DNA from: Crotophaga sulcirostris
Taxonomy: Eukaryota > Chordata > Aves > Cuculiformes > Crotophagidae
NCBI GenBank assembly: GCA_013397455.1
Contig: VYZB01000195.1
Span: 8,341-72,340 of the forward strand
Length of the DNA: 64,000 nucleotides
Direction: 5' to 3'
Shown: one piece after another, positions 61,730 through 64,000 of the stretch
Position numbering within the stretch: position 1 is the first letter of the stretch
How the letters are laid out: the number at the start of each line of letters is the position of its first letter
Notes under the pieces: model-generated
Database searches by the model: none
The model's input: the letters and a program-made list of their open reading frames with translations, nothing else
Told to the model about the DNA's origin: nothing
Program-made: the position numbers and the translations under genes

Positions 61730-64000
61730 AGACCCTTTGAATAGGACTGCTGAATGCTAGAGGTCCTGTCAGTAGTTACTGCCTTTAAAAAAAAAGAAAA
61801 AGATTTGACCCTTCCGAACTTTGGTTTTAACCTTCAGGAGGGAAAGCACTTTTTTTAAAAAAAAAAAAAAGGCATTTTAAACTAAGTTGAGTTTCAAAGG
61901 ACCCAAAAAGTTGTATTTCCTGATAATAACAGGTCTTGATTCCCTCTTGCATTGCATTTTGTACAGTCCCTTATACCTCTGAGAGAAAAAATATGGTTAT
62001 GGTTATGCAAAGTGGATGCTGATTGCTACAGGAACAGTATGTGCCAATAAAAAGTTTATTCAAGGAAATGGAAAATTAGGGATGTTTAGACTATTAAAAT
62101 TGAACCACTACTTAAGATCTTGCTTGCAATAAGGCTTCAGTCTTCTATCAGAATAAAAATGTAGGTTTAGATCAAAACAGTTATAATACTTTGCTGCTTC
62201 TCTTGTTGGTTGATTATCTTTGCTTTCTCTTTGTGGGATGTTTCCTTTCTGAAAAAAAAAAAAAAGTGGAAACTGAATAAAGGAAAAAATATTTCTATAG
62301 GAAGAAACTTCCATGGCCTTTTATCTTTTATAAATTCAAAATCTTGATCAAATTTGATCTTGCATATCCTTTTCCAAAAGGTGGAAAAAGACAGTGTTTG
62401 CTAATAAACAACTGACAAAACACTGCAGTGGGAATTAGATTCACAAGGTATTTCTCAGTAGTACATGTTTTTACATTTTAAGACATAAGAGAAATAAACT
62501 GCTTCCATTCATCATGTCTGTATCTTAATGTAGCAGAAATTGCCTGCCACTCACCCAAATTTATCCACTGACCTTGTTAAATATATGTGGATTTTTGCAG
62601 GCAAGTGTCCTAAATATAGAAGCAAATTGCAAATGTTGTTTCACCAAATGGTCTTACATTGGCTGGGAAATTCTGCCCATGCAGTGTGCACACAAATGCT
62701 GGAAAACAAATTAATTTACCTGTCATTTAAGCGTATTAGATCATAATGTGAAGCACTACATGCAAGCAGAGATACCCAAAGACAGGACATTAAGCAATTC
62801 AAGTGTAGGCCAGCCTATACCATGGCAGGAATTGTATACTTTAATTTTGTTATGTAAAGGTTTCTCATTCTTTTGGCTAGTTTCCCCCTCTGTCTGAGCC
62901 CTGGCCGTAGCTCATCTGTTTCCTAGGGCAGTTCTGGCTCAGGGGTGGCGCAGCTGCCATGGGCGACGTTGCACCCTGGCAGTGAGTGGGCGCTGCCAGC
63001 TTGAATTCCCAGGGCCTCAGCATGGCATTTCCTCAACAAGTTCAGTCACCAGGTTAGGTATTTTTTAATCTAAAAAAATCAGGAAGATCAATTGGAGACA
63101 AAGAACTAGAATATCCCTGTAACCCTGTGTTACCTCTCAGAGGAAGTAAAAGAATTAGTTTGATAAACTTTTAAAATTATGGATGTAGTGAATAATTGTA
63201 CAATAAAATGGCAGTGGAGAAGGAGAGGTTCTTTTAATTGGATTATGAGGTTTTTGAGCTGAATTTTTAAGGGACGTATTCACCTACCTCTATTCCTGTA
63301 TTCCTGGAGAGGAGGGCAGGGACCCTCTGGTTCCCTGTGCAAGCAGTCAACGGTAACATGTTTCAGTATCAACAAATTTCAAAGCTGTAGTCGTTTATGC
63401 ATGCCCTTATTTTTAATCATGTGAATAATCCCATTGCCATCAAATATATATCTGCTTCGGAGGTGCCTGACTGGACTGAGATGTCCATCAGAAATCAGAA
63501 AAACTCAGGTATCAAACCTAGATTTTTCTCATGGCATTTTGGCCAGTCAGCTGAATTAAAGCTTTTGAAACTGGCTTGAAAACCCATGCAGAATGGGGAA
63601 CAACTTTAGGTCAGGTGATGATCTTGCTGATAAGCTATATGCTTACTCCAAATATCAACGCCACTTTCAAGATCATTTATAAATTTTGTTCCACTGTTCC
63701 ACACACAGGGCAGCCACCAGTATAGGCAGCACTTCACTGTAGCAGTGGCATTGGGTCCTTTGAGTACAGCCAATTGCTTGGTTGTGTTCTGCCTCTGTCA
63801 GGTGTCAAGACTGAATGGAAATTGCAGAAAAGTATTCAAAATGTGCCAAAGATAAGTACTACACATGGAAAGACTTTATTTCTAGCAAAAAAAAAAAAAG
63901 GGATGTTTACATCCTTCAACTAACCCTTGTCTTGCATTGACAACACTATATTTTAAATTATGGCTGAACTAAAAAAAAATTTTTGACCCTTCCATTTGGA
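61730..64000. other. Noncoding DNA
   Basis: I see no supported gene. It contains a T7A14 run at 61850-61870, A14 at 62252-62265, A13 at 63887-63899 and a short GC-rich stretch at about 62890-63025 without a convincing frame. Confidence 0.55.
61850..61870. repeat. T7A14 run
   Basis: Seven T directly followed by fourteen A, a shorter relative of the T16A14 palindrome at 32.29 kb. It is partly self-complementary and probably length-variable. Confidence 0.9.

Noticed and set aside
1..64000. tRNA, rRNA, snRNA, known miRNA hairpins, CRISPR arrays, retroviral LTR pairs
   Set aside because: I looked for their characteristic boxes, seeds or repeated ends by eye and saw none; a covariance-model and LTR search would be needed to exclude degraded copies.

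Overview
This window reads as nuclear DNA of a bird. The main evidence is a CR1 retrotransposon 3' end at 35800-35920 that finishes in two copies of the CR1 terminal octamer ATTCTATG. There is also a much older CR1 tail at 17072-17500, weak SINE (MIR-like) remnants, many short poly-A/T runs, a low repeat load, and sparse coding sequence interrupted by introns. I see no bacterial, phage, CRISPR, rRNA or tRNA features. The order of bird cannot be told from the sequence alone.

Layout. 1-6.1 kb is single-copy noncoding DNA. 6.1-6.66 kb holds a CpG-rich, island-like block followed by a POU octamer, a TATA box and two short perfect palindromes, which together could form a plus-strand promoter. 6.7-17.1 kb is noncoding, with one possible CR1 relic near 11.9 kb and a purine/pyrimidine hairpin at 14.3 kb. 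17.07-17.50 kb is the old CR1 tail. 17.5-18.4 kb is the only stretch I am willing to call protein-coding: three minus-strand exons (18369-18415, 17849-18064, 17585-17732) with canonical splice sites and matching phases. Together they give the last 136 residues of a protein I do not recognise, and a variant poly(A) signal lies 69 bases past the stop.

18.4-64 kb has no convincing exon. It is either intron of that same minus-strand gene or intergenic. It contains the younger CR1 tail, two MIR-like remnants, microsatellites and T/A-run palindromes. It also contains several blocks dense in homeodomain, POU, MEIS-type or GATA-type motifs (25.3, 39.1, 52.6-53.1, 54.2, 58.7 and 59.6 kb) that look like enhancer or conserved noncoding candidates, and a patch at 61.35-61.73 kb where CpG is not depleted.

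Most long open frames are chance frames: they lack splice context, resemble no family, and often overlap frames on the other strand. I find no operon-like or multi-gene system. The most interesting points are the unrecognised gene tail that was not apparent as a single reading frame, and the two CpG-preserved blocks.
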